From the NCBI RefSeq assembly GCF_002157145.1, contig NZ_CP021361.1:2597001-2661000 (forward strand): a stretch of DNA of 64,000 nucleotides. Reading direction: 5' to 3'. The notes below the pieces were generated by a model. It was given only the letters and a program-made list of their open reading frames with translations. It made no database searches and was not told the origin of the DNA. This document shows, one piece after another, positions 28,501-37,288 of this stretch (the first letter of the stretch is position 1; the number at the start of each line of letters is the position of its first letter). This DNA is from Acidovorax carolinensis. GTDB lineage: Bacteria > Pseudomonadota > Gammaproteobacteria > Burkholderiales > Burkholderiaceae_C. A program made the translations under genes and the position numbers.

Positions 28501-28997
28501 ACGGCAACGAACTGCCCGCGCTGCTCACCGTGCTCACCCGCCCGCGGGACCTCACCCGCCAGCAGCTCAAGGAACTGGTGCTGGCGCTGGACAAGGCCGG
28601 CTACACCGAGGCCCGCCTCGCCACGGCCTGGCGCGAACTCAGCAACAAGGACATTGCCGCCCGCATCATTGGCTATATTCGCCAGGCCGCCGTGGGGGAT
28701 GCCCTGCTCCCCTACGCCGAGCGCGTGGACCACGCCCTGCAAAACCTGCTGGCGAAACCACCCGGCGGCATTGCCTGGACCAACCCGCAGCGCGACTGGC
28801 TCAAACGCATCGCCGCCCAGACCAAAGCCAACCTGCTGGTGGACCGCGCTGCGCTCGACGACCCAGACCTCATCTTCAAACGCGAAGGCGGCGGCTTCAA
28901 TCGCCTCGACAAAATCTTCAATGGCCAACTCCAGCCCGTGCTGGAAGCCTTTAACGATGCGCTGTGGGCGCAGCCGCCCCAGTCTGCACAAAGCTGA
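25587..28997 (+). CDS. hsdR: Type I restriction enzyme, endonuclease/translocase subunit HsdR
   Basis: A 1136-aa protein. An N-terminal DUF4145-like helical domain occupies ~1-120, followed by a coiled region. The HsdR nuclease domain has Asp in ADYVLFQG and ExK in VVEAKREAKD (~residues 295-315). The SF2 motor has Walker A MATGTGKTKT at ~449 and a DECH box (VIDECHRG) at ~551. An EcoEI-type C-terminal domain completes it. The start at ATG 25587 gives MQGSKRSNFDLL; an in-frame ATG at 25545 is less likely. First gene of hsdR-hsdM-DUF1016-hsdS. Confidence 0.94.
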   Translation: MQGSKRSNFDLLKPYEQQLWRLGALAERYFSDDPNTSLLKLRQLAELLTQTVAARIGLYTSAEESQYDLIRRLQADGFLPREIKQLLDQIRVAGNAANHALEGNHAKALTSLRFAWQLVLWFHRTFKDPEYRSGPFLPPAPPADEGAELKSQLDELRQAVVEYQSKHEQVQNQLTQAQSQLSTLAEERTVWEQVATEAEEAKAQLGQRLEALQTEVKAAPQFNKTQLLSFATAAASQVVLDESQTRRLVDEQLRQAGWEADTEVLRYSKGTRPERGRNIAIAEWPCEGYSADYVLFQGLTPLAVVEAKREAKDVSAALQQSKRYSRTFGASSETFLHEENWGERGEFRIPFVFATNGRPYLRQLATKSGIWFCDLRRPENLAHALDGWYSPQGLQVLLARDEARADQELSNTAFNYGFPLRHYQQTAIQETERRISQGQREILLAMATGTGKTKTCVALIYRLLKAKRFRRILFLVDRSALGIQAANAFKDTRMERLQTFADVFGIKELDEQMPDEDTGVQVATVQGMMKRVLFPADGVAPPTVDQFDCIVIDECHRGYTLDREMSDTEMAFRGFDDYISKYRRVLDYFDATKIGLTATPALHTTEIFGAPVYSYTYREAVVDGFLVDYEPPIQLYTELSTHGMTWHVGEDVKVYDVTKNQIDLFKAPDEIKLQVEDFNRKVITRPFNEAVCQYLAQELDPSGRRKTLIFCVSSSHADLVVEVLKKAFETQYGSVEDDAVIKITGDADKPLELIRRYKNERLPNVAVTVDLLTTGIDVPEICNLVFLRQVNSRILFDQMLGRATRLCDFDGEAKDNFRVIDAVRVFENIGNMTAMKPVVVNPKLSFSQLEGELLTVADDAARELVRDQFLAKFQVKKRHLKGKDAQDFETKAGMSPDDFVKKLRALPLNELAKWFAQHPDLGEILDRKHEGSGQGMYVSDHPDQLKNVERGYGKATRPEDYLKEFKAFIESHGNELPALLTVLTRPRDLTRQQLKELVLALDKAGYTEARLATAWRELSNKDIAARIIGYIRQAAVGDALLPYAERVDHALQNLLAKPPGGIAWTNPQRDWLKRIAAQTKANLLVDRAALDDPDLIFKREGGGFNRLDKIFNGQLQPVLEAFNDALWAQPPQSAQS

Positions 28998-29008
28998 ACC
29001 CGAACCCC

Positions 29009-30586
29009 ATGTCCAACCCCAATGCTGCGCTCGATATCGGCGCCAAGCTCTGGTCGCTCTGCAACGTGCTGCGCGACGACGGCGTCACCTACCACCAGTA
29101 CCTGAGCGAACTGACCTACCTGCTGTTCCTGAAAATGATGCAGGAGACCGGGCAGGAAGAGCGCCTGACCGTGTTCAAGTCGCCCAAGAAAGGCGAGCCC
29201 AAGCTGCTGCAACCTGGCGTGCGCTGGGCCGACCTGATCAGCGCCTCCGCGCCCGACCGGCTCGACACCTACAAGGAAATGCTGCTGGACTACGGTTTGC
29301 ACGGCCAGGGCGCTGTGCAAGCCATCTACGCCAACGCCAACACCTTCATCACCAAACCTGCCACGCTGAGCAAGCTGGTCACTGAAATTGACGCGCTCGA
29401 CTGGTACAGCGTGCAGCGCGACGACCTGGGCGACCTTTACGAAAACCTGCTGGAACGCAACGCCACCGAAAAGAAGAGCGGCGCCGGCCAGTACTTCACG
29501 CCCCGCCACCTGATCGACAGCATCGTCACCGTGCTCAACCCCAAGCTGGGCGACGTGATCCAGGATCCTGCGGCCGGCACATGCGGATTCTTGATCGCCG
29601 CCAACAACCACCTGCGCAAACACAACGACTTCGACAGCCTCAAGGAAGAAGCCCAGCGCCGCTACCGCCACGACACCTTCTACGGCATGGAGCTGGTGCA
29701 AGACACCCACCGTCTTGCGCTGATGAACATGCTGCTGCACGGCATTGAAGGCGGCGTGGACTACGGCGACACCCTGAGCGAGGACTACCGCAAGCTCCCG
29801 CCTGCCACGCTGATCCTCTCGAACCCGCCCTTTGGCACCAAAAAAGGCGGCGGCCTGCCCACCCGCACAGACCTCACCTACCTCACCAGCAACAAGCAGT
29901 TCGCCTTCCTGCAGCACATCTACCGCAGCCTCAAGCCGGGTGGCCGTGCCGCCGTGGTGCTGCCCGACAACGTGCTCTTTGAAAGCAACGTGGGCACCGA
30001 CATTCGTCGCGATTTGATGGAGAAGTGCAACCTCCACACCATCCTGCGCCTGCCCACTGGCATTTTTTATGCGCAGGGCGTCAAGACCAACGTGCTTTTC
30101 TTCACCAAGGGCGAGAAGGACAAGGGCAACACCAAAGAGGTCTGGGTCTATGACATGCGCGCCAACATGCCCCAGTTTGGCAAGCGCACCCCGTTCACGC
30201 GCGACTACTTCCGCACCCCAAAGGGCGCGCCAGACAGCCAGCCGCGCGACAAGTTTGAAGACGTGTTCGGCGACGACCCAAAAGGTGGCCCCGCAGCGCT
30301 GGCCCAACGAGTGGACACGGGCGAAACCGGCCGCTGGCGCAAGTTCACCCGCGAACAGATAGCCGCCCGAGGCGACAACCTCGACATGGCCTGGCTCAAG
30401 GACGACAGCGCCGAAACCGCCGAAGCCCAGCGCGACGACCCCGCCCTGGTGGCCCGGCTGCTGCAGCGCGAGCTGGGCGGCGCCATGGCCGAACTGCGCT
30501 CCCTGCTTGAAGAACTGGGCGAAGACCCCGACGCCGCGCTGGACGACCTGTTGATCGATGAAACCGGGCAAGAGGCACAGGCATGA
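29009..30586 (+). CDS. hsdM: Type I restriction-modification methyltransferase HsdM
   Basis: A 525-aa N6-adenine methyltransferase. An N-terminal helical domain (HsdM_N) spans ~1-150. The AdoMet-binding motif DPAAGTCGFL lies at ~185-195, and the catalytic NPPFGTKK (NPPF) at ~272. Length is normal. The stop overlaps the next gene (ATGA), showing coupling. Confidence 0.95.
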   Translation: MSNPNAALDIGAKLWSLCNVLRDDGVTYHQYLSELTYLLFLKMMQETGQEERLTVFKSPKKGEPKLLQPGVRWADLISASAPDRLDTYKEMLLDYGLHGQGAVQAIYANANTFITKPATLSKLVTEIDALDWYSVQRDDLGDLYENLLERNATEKKSGAGQYFTPRHLIDSIVTVLNPKLGDVIQDPAAGTCGFLIAANNHLRKHNDFDSLKEEAQRRYRHDTFYGMELVQDTHRLALMNMLLHGIEGGVDYGDTLSEDYRKLPPATLILSNPPFGTKKGGGLPTRTDLTYLTSNKQFAFLQHIYRSLKPGGRAAVVLPDNVLFESNVGTDIRRDLMEKCNLHTILRLPTGIFYAQGVKTNVLFFTKGEKDKGNTKEVWVYDMRANMPQFGKRTPFTRDYFRTPKGAPDSQPRDKFEDVFGDDPKGGPAALAQRVDTGETGRWRKFTREQIAARGDNLDMAWLKDDSAETAEAQRDDPALVARLLQRELGGAMAELRSLLEELGEDPDAALDDLLIDETGQEAQA

Positions 30587-31614
30587 GCGAGTTGACGTCC
30601 ACGCCCGCCGACAGCCTGCACGCAGAGTTACGCGCTCTCATCGCCAGCAGCCGCCAGAGGCTGGCGACCGCCGTCAACGCCGAGTTGACCCGCCTGTACT
30701 GGAGCGTAGGCCACCGCCTGAACGCCGAAGTGTTGGGCGGCGAACGTGCCAGCTACGGCGCCCAGCTGCTCGACCAGCTAGGCAAGCAACTGTCCAGTGA
30801 ATTCGGTCGCGGCTTCGAATCCCGCAACCTGCGCCGCATGGTGAAGTTTGCCGAGGCGTTCCCCAACGCCGAGATTGTGTCGACACTGTCGGCAAAATTG
30901 AGCTGGAGCCACCTGGTGGCAATAGTGGCCCTCAAAACCCCGGAAGCCCGCCAGTTCTACGCCCACCATGCCGCGCAAGACGGCTGGAGCGTGCGGGAGC
31001 TGGGCCACCAGATCGAGCGCAAAGCCTTCGAACGCACGGAGATCGCCAGCGCCCAGGCCCCCGCGCTGCCGACCACGCCACCCCAGATCTTCAAAGACCC
31101 CTACTTCCTGGACTTCCTGGGTCTGCGCCAAGGCCACGACGAGGCCGACCTCGAAGCCGCCATCCTGCGCCAGCTCGAGGCATTCATCCTGGAACTGGGC
31201 CGCGGCTTTGCCTTTGTCGAACGGCAAAAGCGCATGGTCATCGACGGCGAAGACTTCTACCTGGACCTGCTGTTCTTCCACCGCCGCCTGCGCCGCCTGG
31301 TCGCCATCGAGCTCAAGCTCGGCCGCTTCAAGGCCGCGCACAAAGGCCAGATGGAGCTGTACCTGAAGTGGCTGGACAAACACGAACGCCAGACCGGAGA
31401 AGAAGCACCTATCGGCCTCATCCTCTGCGCAGAATCCAGCCGCGAACAGGTGGAGCTGCTGCAGATGCACAAAGACGGCATCACCGTGGCCGAGTACTGG
31501 ACGGAGCTGCCGCCCAAGGCCGAACTGGAACAGCGATTGCACGAGGCGCTGGTGGAAGCACGGGAGAGGTTGGCGCGGCGTGGGCTGCTGCTGGAAGGAG
31601 GCGACGATGAGTGA
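30583..31614 (+). CDS. DUF1016 (YhcG-like) PD-(D/E)xK nuclease-family protein
   Basis: A 343-aa protein. The N-terminal helical domain (LIASSRQRLATAVNAEL, LYWSVGHRLN, GRGFESRNLRRMVKF) is characteristic of DUF1016. The C-terminal PD-(D/E)xK-like fold contains DGEDFYLDLLFFHRRL (catalytic Asp) followed by AIELKLGRFK (E-x-K). Such genes often sit between hsdM and hsdS, but their role in type I systems is unresolved. It overlaps hsdM by 4 bases and hsdS by 8. Confidence 0.88.
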   Translation: MSELTSTPADSLHAELRALIASSRQRLATAVNAELTRLYWSVGHRLNAEVLGGERASYGAQLLDQLGKQLSSEFGRGFESRNLRRMVKFAEAFPNAEIVSTLSAKLSWSHLVAIVALKTPEARQFYAHHAAQDGWSVRELGHQIERKAFERTEIASAQAPALPTTPPQIFKDPYFLDFLGLRQGHDEADLEAAILRQLEAFILELGRGFAFVERQKRMVIDGEDFYLDLLFFHRRLRRLVAIELKLGRFKAAHKGQMELYLKWLDKHERQTGEEAPIGLILCAESSREQVELLQMHKDGITVAEYWTELPPKAELEQRLHEALVEARERLARRGLLLEGGDDE

Positions 31615-32630
31615 ACTTCCGAGTGGCTGGGTGAACGTGCCAATTGGCAGCTTCGCGCGAGTTGTTGGCGGTGGCACTCCGCCGTCAAAGGACCCGGCAA
31701 ACTTCGCGAAGCCCGGGGAAGGTATTCCCTGGATCACGCCGGCAGACCTGAGCGGGTACCGAAGCCAAACCATCAAATGCGGCTCTCGCGATTTGACACC
31801 GGAAGGACTGGCCGCATGCGGTGCGACCTTGATGCCCGCAGGTACGGTACTTTTTTCAAGTCGGGCACCCATCGGCTACGTTGCCATTGCGGCGAACGAG
31901 ATTGCCACCAACCAAGGTTTCAAGAGCTTTGTTCTCCCGGGTGGCTTCGACCCTCGCTTCACCTACTACCAACTCAAGCACCTGAAACCAGAGGCGGAGG
32001 CAATCGCGACGGGAACAACGTTCAAGGAACTTTCCGGTGCTGCGGCAGCAACGCTTCCATTCAGTGTCGCACCGCTGCAGGAGCAAACTCGCATCGCCGA
32101 CCAACTCGACGCATTGCTGACTCGCATCAATGCCTGTAACGACCGCCTCGACAACATCCCTGCGCTGCTCAAGCGCTTTCGGCAAGCGGTATTGGCTGCA
32201 GCGACCAGTGGACTTCTAACCGAGAACTACAGAAAGTCTCAGCCGACCATTGCAGCTGATGGAGTACCCATTGGATGGATCAAGTCCACCATTCGTGCCA
32301 TCACGACTGATTTACGCTACGGCACCTCAAAGAAGTGTGGCTACTCAACGGACGGTGTAGGGGTGCTGCGTATTCCCAACATTGCAGACCATGGTCGAAT
32401 CGATATTCGCGATTTGAAGTCCGCGCAGTTCGATGACAAGGAAATCGAAAAGTTGTCTTTGGCAGCTGGCGATCTGTTGGTCATACGTTCAAACGGTAGT
32501 GTCGATTTGGTTGGCAAGACCAGCATCGTGACAACCAAAGAAGCTGGCCTCCTGTTTGCCGGGTATCTGATGCGGTTGCGTGTAAACACAGATCTGGCCA
32601 TGCCTGAGTTTGTCCGTCTGTGCTTGGCAG
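31607..32630 (+). pseudogene. hsdS: Type I specificity subunit HsdS, 3' end lost to IS21
   Basis: The first 341 codons of HsdS are present. Target-recognition domain 1 covers ~1-145. The central conserved helix (LQEQTRIADQLDALLTRI ... RFRQAVLAAATSG) is at ~155-205. TRD2 begins at GWIKSTIRAITTDL and stops at the IS21 border (32630). The frame then runs 7 codons into the IS before a stop. Without the second conserved helix the protein may fail to assemble, or it may act as a half-subunit that dimerises; the missing 3' part is not elsewhere in the window. Confidence 0.88.
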
Positions 32631-32826
32631 TGTCGGCGCCGATCCAAATCTGAGCCACCGTGCCGACTGAATATTGAGCCAGGGGTGGAAGCCGACGTTT
32701 CAAGGGTCGGCTGTGGATAAGTGTAGGTGCTATCCTGGTTTGCTGATCTCCTTGCTGATGTGTTGAAGGCGCTGGGCAAGCCGCGAAGGGCGTAGCCCGT
32801 AGCGGCTTGCCCTGCGCGGTGCCTGC

Positions 32827-33648
32827 TCAGAATGGGTCGGGCTCAGCCTGCGTTGAGGCACTCTTTCGGTCCTGTTCCCGGGCCTTGATCCGCTTCTTCG
32901 CAGCGGCCGTGCTGCGGCTGAACCGGATCGACTCGTTGCCCGTCTCCACGATGTGGCAGTGGTGCGTGAGACGGTCCAGCAGCGCGGTGGTCATCTTCGC
33001 GTCGCCGAACACGCTGGACCATTCGGCGAAGTCCAGGTTGGTCGTGATCATCACGCTGGTGTGTTCGTACAGCTTGCTCAGCAGGTGGAACAGCAGCGCC
33101 CCGCCGGCCTGGCTGAACGGCAGATAACCCAGCTCGTCCAGGATGATCAGGTCCATGCGCAGCAAGCTGGTGGCGATGCGACCGGCCTTGCCCTGCGCCT
33201 TCTCCTGCTCCAGTGCGTTAACCAGATCGACCGTGGAGTAGAACCGCACCCGCTTGCCATGGCGGGTGATGCCCGAGACGCCGATGGCAGTGGCCAGATG
33301 GGTCTTGCCCGTGCCCGGGCCGCCCACCAGCACCACGTTGTGCGCCTCGTCGGTAAAGGCAGTGCCGGCCAGCGTGGTGACGAGCTTTCGGTCCACCGGC
33401 GAGACCGAGAAGTCAAAGCCCGCCATGTCCCGGTGCACCGGGAACTTCGCCGCGTGCATCTGGTGGCTGATCGAGCGCATCGCCCGGTCCGTGCCCTCGG
33501 CCTGCAGCAGGTGCTCGATCAGCCAGCGCGAGGTCTCGATGCCCAGGCCGCCGCCATCGCCACCGCCTTGCTCGACCAGATCAGCCCAGGCACCGGCCAT
33601 GCCGTGCAGGCGCAGCGCCTTGAGTTCGACCAGCACATCAGTCTTCAT
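32827..33648 (-). CDS. istB: IS21 helper ATPase IstB, copy 1
   Basis: A 273-aa AAA+ ATPase that delivers the IstA transposase to target DNA. Walker [12 protein letters not shown] and Walker [15 protein letters not shown] are visible. The start ATG 33648 is behind AAGGAG and overlaps the istA stop by 11 bases; the frame is open a little further upstream. It appears identical to the copy-2 protein. Confidence 0.95.
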   Translation of the reverse strand: MKTDVLVELKALRLHGMAGAWADLVEQGGGDGGGLGIETSRWLIEHLLQAEGTDRAMRSISHQMHAAKFPVHRDMAGFDFSVSPVDRKLVTTLAGTAFTDEAHNVVLVGGPGTGKTHLATAIGVSGITRHGKRVRFYSTVDLVNALEQEKAQGKAGRIATSLLRMDLIILDELGYLPFSQAGGALLFHLLSKLYEHTSVMITTNLDFAEWSSVFGDAKMTTALLDRLTHHCHIVETGNESIRFSRSTAAAKKRIKAREQDRKSASTQAEPDPF

Positions 33649-35182
33649 GGCGGGCTCCTTCGGTGGTGGCGCCCACGGCACTGTCCGCGGTGTCGGCCCG
33701 AAGGCTGTCGTAGCGGGCCGTGTTTGCCAGCGGTGGCGTTGTCACCTTCAGCCGTGTGGCCGCCGTGGGAGGTGCCGGCTGCGCGTTGAGCCGGCTCAGC
33801 ACGTTGACCACATGCTCCACGCTCACCTTGCCTGGCGCACCGCTCTCCAGCGCCAGCTCGATGGCCACCAGCACCGCGTCCAGACCGGCGCCAAGCACAA
33901 TCGCCAGCACTTGCGCCATCACCCGGTCGCCTCCCGGGTTACGCAATAGCCCGCGGCGCAGCCGCTGCAGTGGCTCGGGCATGTCCGCAAAGGGCGCTCC
34001 GTTTCTCAGCGCCCCGGGCTTTCTCTGCAGCAGCGGGATGTAGTGCTGCCAGTCGTACCGGGTCTCGCCCGCGTTGCTCAGACGTTCGTGGCGGGCGATG
34101 ACCTCATCATCGGCCACGATGACCACGCGGCCCGGGTACAGCCGCGTGCTCACCATCTGGCCCACGCGTTCGCACGGCACCGAATACCGGTTGCGCGCCA
34201 CAGACACCAGGCAGGTGCTGGAAACCCGCGCGGGTTTCTCGACGTAGCCGTCGAAGGGCAGCGGCATGGGCATGAGGTGCGCCCGCTCGTGTTCGAGCAT
34301 CTCCGACACGCTGAACTGCTTGTGCTCGGGGTGGCGTACCTCGTCCCACAACGCGCGGCAGCGCTGGCCCAGCCAGGCGTTGAGTTCGGTGAAGCTGCCG
34401 AACTTGATCTGCGCCGCGTCGATCCAGATGCGTCGGCGGCTGTCCTGCACGTTCTTCTCCACCACCCCTTTCTCCCAGCCGCTGGCCACGTTGCAGAAGT
34501 CCGGGTCATAGAGGTAGTGCGCGCACATGGTGGCAAAGCGCTCGTTGACGATGCGTCCCTTGCCCTTCTTGACCTTGTCTACAGCGGTCTTCATGTTGTC
34601 GTAGATGCCCCGGCGTGCCACGCCGCCCAGCGCGGCGAACGATCGGGTGTGGGCATCGAACAGCATCTCGTGACCCTGGCTGGGGTACGCCACCAGCCAG
34701 AAGGCCCGCGAAGCACACAGCTTCATATGCGAGACCTGCACCCGGTAGTAGATGCCGCCGATCACCATGCCTTCCTCGCTCCAGTCGAACTGGAAAGCCT
34801 CTCCCAGCTCGAAGGCCAGCGGCACGAAGGCATTGACGGCCGCCCCCTGACCCTCGCTCTGGCGCCACGCCCGGATGAAGTCGGTCACCCGCGTGTAACC
34901 CCCTTCGTAGCCCGCTTGCCTGATCTCGGCGTACAGCGCCTTGGCCGTGCGCCGCTCGTGTTTGGGCCGCCGTGCATCGGCCTTCAAGGCCAGCATGAGC
35001 GCGTCATGAAACGCCGTCAGTTTGTTGGGCTGTTCGCTGCGGCGGTACCTCGGTGGGCCGTCCACCTCGCCGTGCAGCCACTTCGCCACCGTGTTGCGCG
35101 ATAGCCCTGTCATGCGCGATATCTCGCGCTCCGATTTGTTCTTGCGGGCATACAAATGCCGGATCCTGCCAATCATGTCCAT
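33638..35182 (-). CDS. istA: IS21 transposase IstA, copy 1
   Basis: A 514-aa DDE transposase. An N-terminal HTH ([20 protein letters not shown]) is followed by the integrase core with the first Asp in FQFDWSEEG, the second in [12 protein letters not shown] and Glu in [11 protein letters not shown]. The ATG at 35182 lies 8 bases after AAGGAG; the frame is open 10 codons further upstream. A CTGCTG/CAGCAG hairpin lies just upstream. Confidence 0.95.
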   Translation of the reverse strand: MDMIGRIRHLYARKNKSEREISRMTGLSRNTVAKWLHGEVDGPPRYRRSEQPNKLTAFHDALMLALKADARRPKHERRTAKALYAEIRQAGYEGGYTRVTDFIRAWRQSEGQGAAVNAFVPLAFELGEAFQFDWSEEGMVIGGIYYRVQVSHMKLCASRAFWLVAYPSQGHEMLFDAHTRSFAALGGVARRGIYDNMKTAVDKVKKGKGRIVNERFATMCAHYLYDPDFCNVASGWEKGVVEKNVQDSRRRIWIDAAQIKFGSFTELNAWLGQRCRALWDEVRHPEHKQFSVSEMLEHERAHLMPMPLPFDGYVEKPARVSSTCLVSVARNRYSVPCERVGQMVSTRLYPGRVVIVADDEVIARHERLSNAGETRYDWQHYIPLLQRKPGALRNGAPFADMPEPLQRLRRGLLRNPGGDRVMAQVLAIVLGAGLDAVLVAIELALESGAPGKVSVEHVVNVLSRLNAQPAPPTAATRLKVTTPPLANTARYDSLRADTADSAVGATTEGARHED

Positions 35183-35299
35183 GGTGATCACTCCTTGTCC
35201 TCTGCTGCACAAAAAAGCAGCAGATTAAGTTGTTCACCTGGCTCAGTTTTGGGTCGGCACTACCCTCAAAAGTGGCTCAGTTTTCGGTCGGCGCCAACA

Positions 35300-35971
35300 C
35301 AGGTCGCTTTTGCGCGGGTTGAGGCGCTTGCCCAGCATCGACTCGGTACGCACGCTGATGTGCACATGCGGGTTGGCCTGGTGGTCGTGCAGCACCATCA
35401 CGTACCGGTGATCGGCCAGCTCGGTCTGCGCGAACTCCCGCGCCGCTTTCTGCACGATCAGCGGGTCGGTGCCGCGCGGCATCGACAGCATGATGTTGAA
35501 GGCCTCCCGCCGCTGGCCAGGCCCGGCATCTTCAGGAATGCGCGAACCGCCGACGCGCCACTCGTCGGCCAGGCCGTACAGGCCATCTTTGCCGCGCAGC
35601 GTCTCGCCGCGCTGGTCTTCAATCTCCAGCCGCCCGTTTTTGCTGATGTAACGAAAGTGCGCCGCAATGGCCGCCATGCTCCGCCCTCCCCCAGTGACCT
35701 TGACCATCACCTGCGGCGCGCGCCGCACCACGGTGGCTTCGATGCGCTGGCGGATGGCTGCGGCCCTGTGTTGTGAACCCTGCGAGCCCTGCGCATCCAG
35801 CCGGGGCTGGGGCCGGACCTGGACGATGCAGTTCCCCGGGTAGAAAAGGCGGTCGCCCCAGGTGATGAGGACGCCGTCGAGCTCTGGGCCGTGTGGGGTA
35901 TTGGCGCCGTACGCGTGACCTTGCACGTTCGCTCGTGAGGGTGTGCGCCGATTGCCGGATGGTGCTTTCAT
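35300..35971 (-). pseudogene. Relaxase (mobilization nuclease), C-terminal part lost to IS21
   Basis: The N-terminal ~224 codons of a relaxase remain. The metal-binding histidine motif HDHQANPHVHISV is present, preceded by RYVMVLHDH. Upstream SRIPEDAGPGQRREAF and FRYISKNGRLEI are typical of MobA/VirD2-like relaxases. The catalytic tyrosine cannot be assigned with certainty. The frame enters IS21 copy 1 at 35299 and ends in unrelated residues. Start ATG 35971 overlaps the mobC-like gene by 4 bases. A truncated relaxase would probably not support transfer. Confidence 0.8.
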
Positions 35972-36564
35972 GGGTGGCTCCTTCGGGTGTTGGGCTGGTT
36001 GCGGCCTGCGGGCTTTCCGTTGGAGGGTCGGCTTGGCTGCAGATCTGCCAGGGCGATGGAAGCGAGGTCGAGGTGTTGGCGCACATCGCGCGCCAGGGCA
36101 TCGAGCATCGAGCGGTACGGCAGGGGAAGCTCGGCTTCGCCTCGGCGCAGCATTGAGTTCACCTGGTAAAGGTTGCGGCTTAGGGTGGCCAGTTCGGCAG
36201 TGGCTGTTGTGAGCAATGCAACAGTCTCTGCGTGCCCTCCCCCCTCCAGGAGCGCTGGCACACCCGCCACCAAACCTGCCAGGTAGTCCCCGGTGGTCAT
36301 CCCGGCCCTATGAGCTGCTTGCAGCGTCGCTGCGGCGTCCTCAGGCCGCATGCGAAGGCACAAGCGCACGCGGGCTACGGAACTTGTGGCGCGAACTTTC
36401 GCGAGTTCCCCGGCGGCCACGTCCGCTGGTTGGCACAACGCATCGGTCAGCGCCTTGCGCACAAGTTGCGAAGGCGAGCAGCCGTAGGCCTGGGCGCGCT
36501 CCGTGAGCACGGCCTTCAGGCCATGCACATCCACGCTGATGCGGTCCCTTGACGAGGTTTCCAT
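35968..36564 (-). CDS. MobC-like relaxosome accessory protein
   Basis: A 198-aa protein with an N-terminal ribbon-helix-helix-like segment (DRISVDVHGLKAVLTERAQ ... SPSQLVRKALTDAL). The MobC-like helical region follows (LATLSRNLYQVNSMLRRGE). Such proteins bind oriT and help the relaxase nick. It is translationally coupled to the relaxase and lies beside the oriT-like region. Confidence 0.72.
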   Translation of the reverse strand: METSSRDRISVDVHGLKAVLTERAQAYGCSPSQLVRKALTDALCQPADVAAGELAKVRATSSVARVRLCLRMRPEDAAATLQAAHRAGMTTGDYLAGLVAGVPALLEGGGHAETVALLTTATAELATLSRNLYQVNSMLRRGEAELPLPYRSMLDALARDVRQHLDLASIALADLQPSRPSNGKPAGRNQPNTRRSHP

Positions 36565-36868
36565 ACCGAGTCTCCTGACATCGATTCACCCTGGGTGAGC
36601 GTGTCAGACAACCGGCGCCACCGCGCCTATCTCTGCACTCACCCATGAACCCAGTATTGACCTGAACCGAGGCTCTGAAGCCGCTGGATTTGGGTCCGAA
36701 TCCAGCAGGCGAACAGGCGCCAGGCGGGTTGAATATGAGCACGTACCGAGCAGCACCGTTCAGGACGTGAACAGACAGCACGAGCAGTGATCAGCAGGCA
36801 AACAGCCACTGCACAAACTGAACAGCAATTGAAGAACAGCCGAGCAACGCCTGACCAGAAACCGAACG
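36565..36868. other. Repeat-rich divergent region, candidate oriT
   Basis: This 304-base gap lies between divergent mobC-like and stbA-like genes, the usual place for oriT. It holds a perfect 13-base palindrome TCACCCTGGGTGA at 36586-36598 next to the mobC start. It also holds a hairpin with 7-base arms CTGGATT...AATCCAG at 36684-36705, immediately followed by three close CAGGCG copies. TGAACAG occurs at 36768 and 36819, with further GAACAG and GAGCAG copies. These could be relaxase, MobC and StbA sites. The nic site is not identifiable by eye. Confidence 0.55.
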
Positions 36869-37288
36869 ATGAAACTGGTTCCAACCGATCCACCGGGCAG
36901 AAGCTCGCGCAAGGCCAAGCGCTTTGCGCAGGACATGCGGGAGCTGCGCGCCCTGGGCTACACCTTCGAGGCTATCCGCATGGCCTTGGCTGCGGTCGGC
37001 GTGCACGTGAGCAATGCGACCGTGCAACGCGAAGTGGCCAGGGCCACCAAAGCAGCTTCAAGCGCACAGGGCGCGGGATCCGGTGTTCGTCCAGATGAAT
37101 TGCCGCCTGTTCTCACTGAGTCGCAGGTGTACGCATCCCCACCTTCAACCACCGCGCCCCAGTCATCTCAAGTCGTTTCCGTGCAAACGGACATGCGCAG
37201 CGGCAAAGAGATCGCCGCAGCGTTCGCCAGCAGCCGAATCACCAACCCCCTGGCGCTCGCCAGGCTCAACGCAAAGGACCCGTCATGA
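36869..37288 (+). CDS. StbA-like DNA-binding protein
   Basis: A 139-aa protein. The N-terminal ~60 residues form an HTH-like segment (FAQDMRELRALGYTFEAIRMALAAVGV ... SNATVQREVARA). A disordered middle and a conserved C-terminal tail follow. By position and order (stbA-stbB-stbC beside the mobilization genes) it resembles StbA of IncW plasmids, which binds repeats near oriT and balances plasmid stability against conjugation. The stop overlaps the next gene. Function inferred mostly from context. Confidence 0.6.
   Translation: MKLVPTDPPGRSSRKAKRFAQDMRELRALGYTFEAIRMALAAVGVHVSNATVQREVARATKAASSAQGAGSGVRPDELPPVLTESQVYASPPSTTAPQSSQVVSVQTDMRSGKEIAAAFASSRITNPLALARLNAKDPS

Larger units (their letters stand above)
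32631..35299 (-). mobile_element. IS21-family insertion sequence, copy 1 (istA/istB on minus strand)
   Basis: A 2669-base element. Its ends are TGTCGGCGCC at 32631 and GGCGCCAACA at 35299 (imperfect inverted repeats). Each end carries a second internal repeat of the CCGAC...CTGAGCC type, as in IS21 relatives where several transposase-binding sites occur. An 11-base-arm hairpin follows istB (32774-32812). Flanks read ...GGCAG and CAGGT..., sharing only CAG, so no convincing 4-8 base target duplication exists. The left flank is hsdS and the right flank a relaxase gene, both cut. Confidence 0.95.

Noticed and set aside
27021..30571. Long minus-strand open frames (up to 656 codons) opposite hsdR and hsdM
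   Set aside because: They are antisense shadows of strongly conserved genes in GC-rich DNA, with no domain resemblance and no RBS.
33638..35104. Long frames opposite istA/istB
   Set aside because: They recur in mirror image at the second IS21 copy and simply reflect antisense of IstA/IstB.
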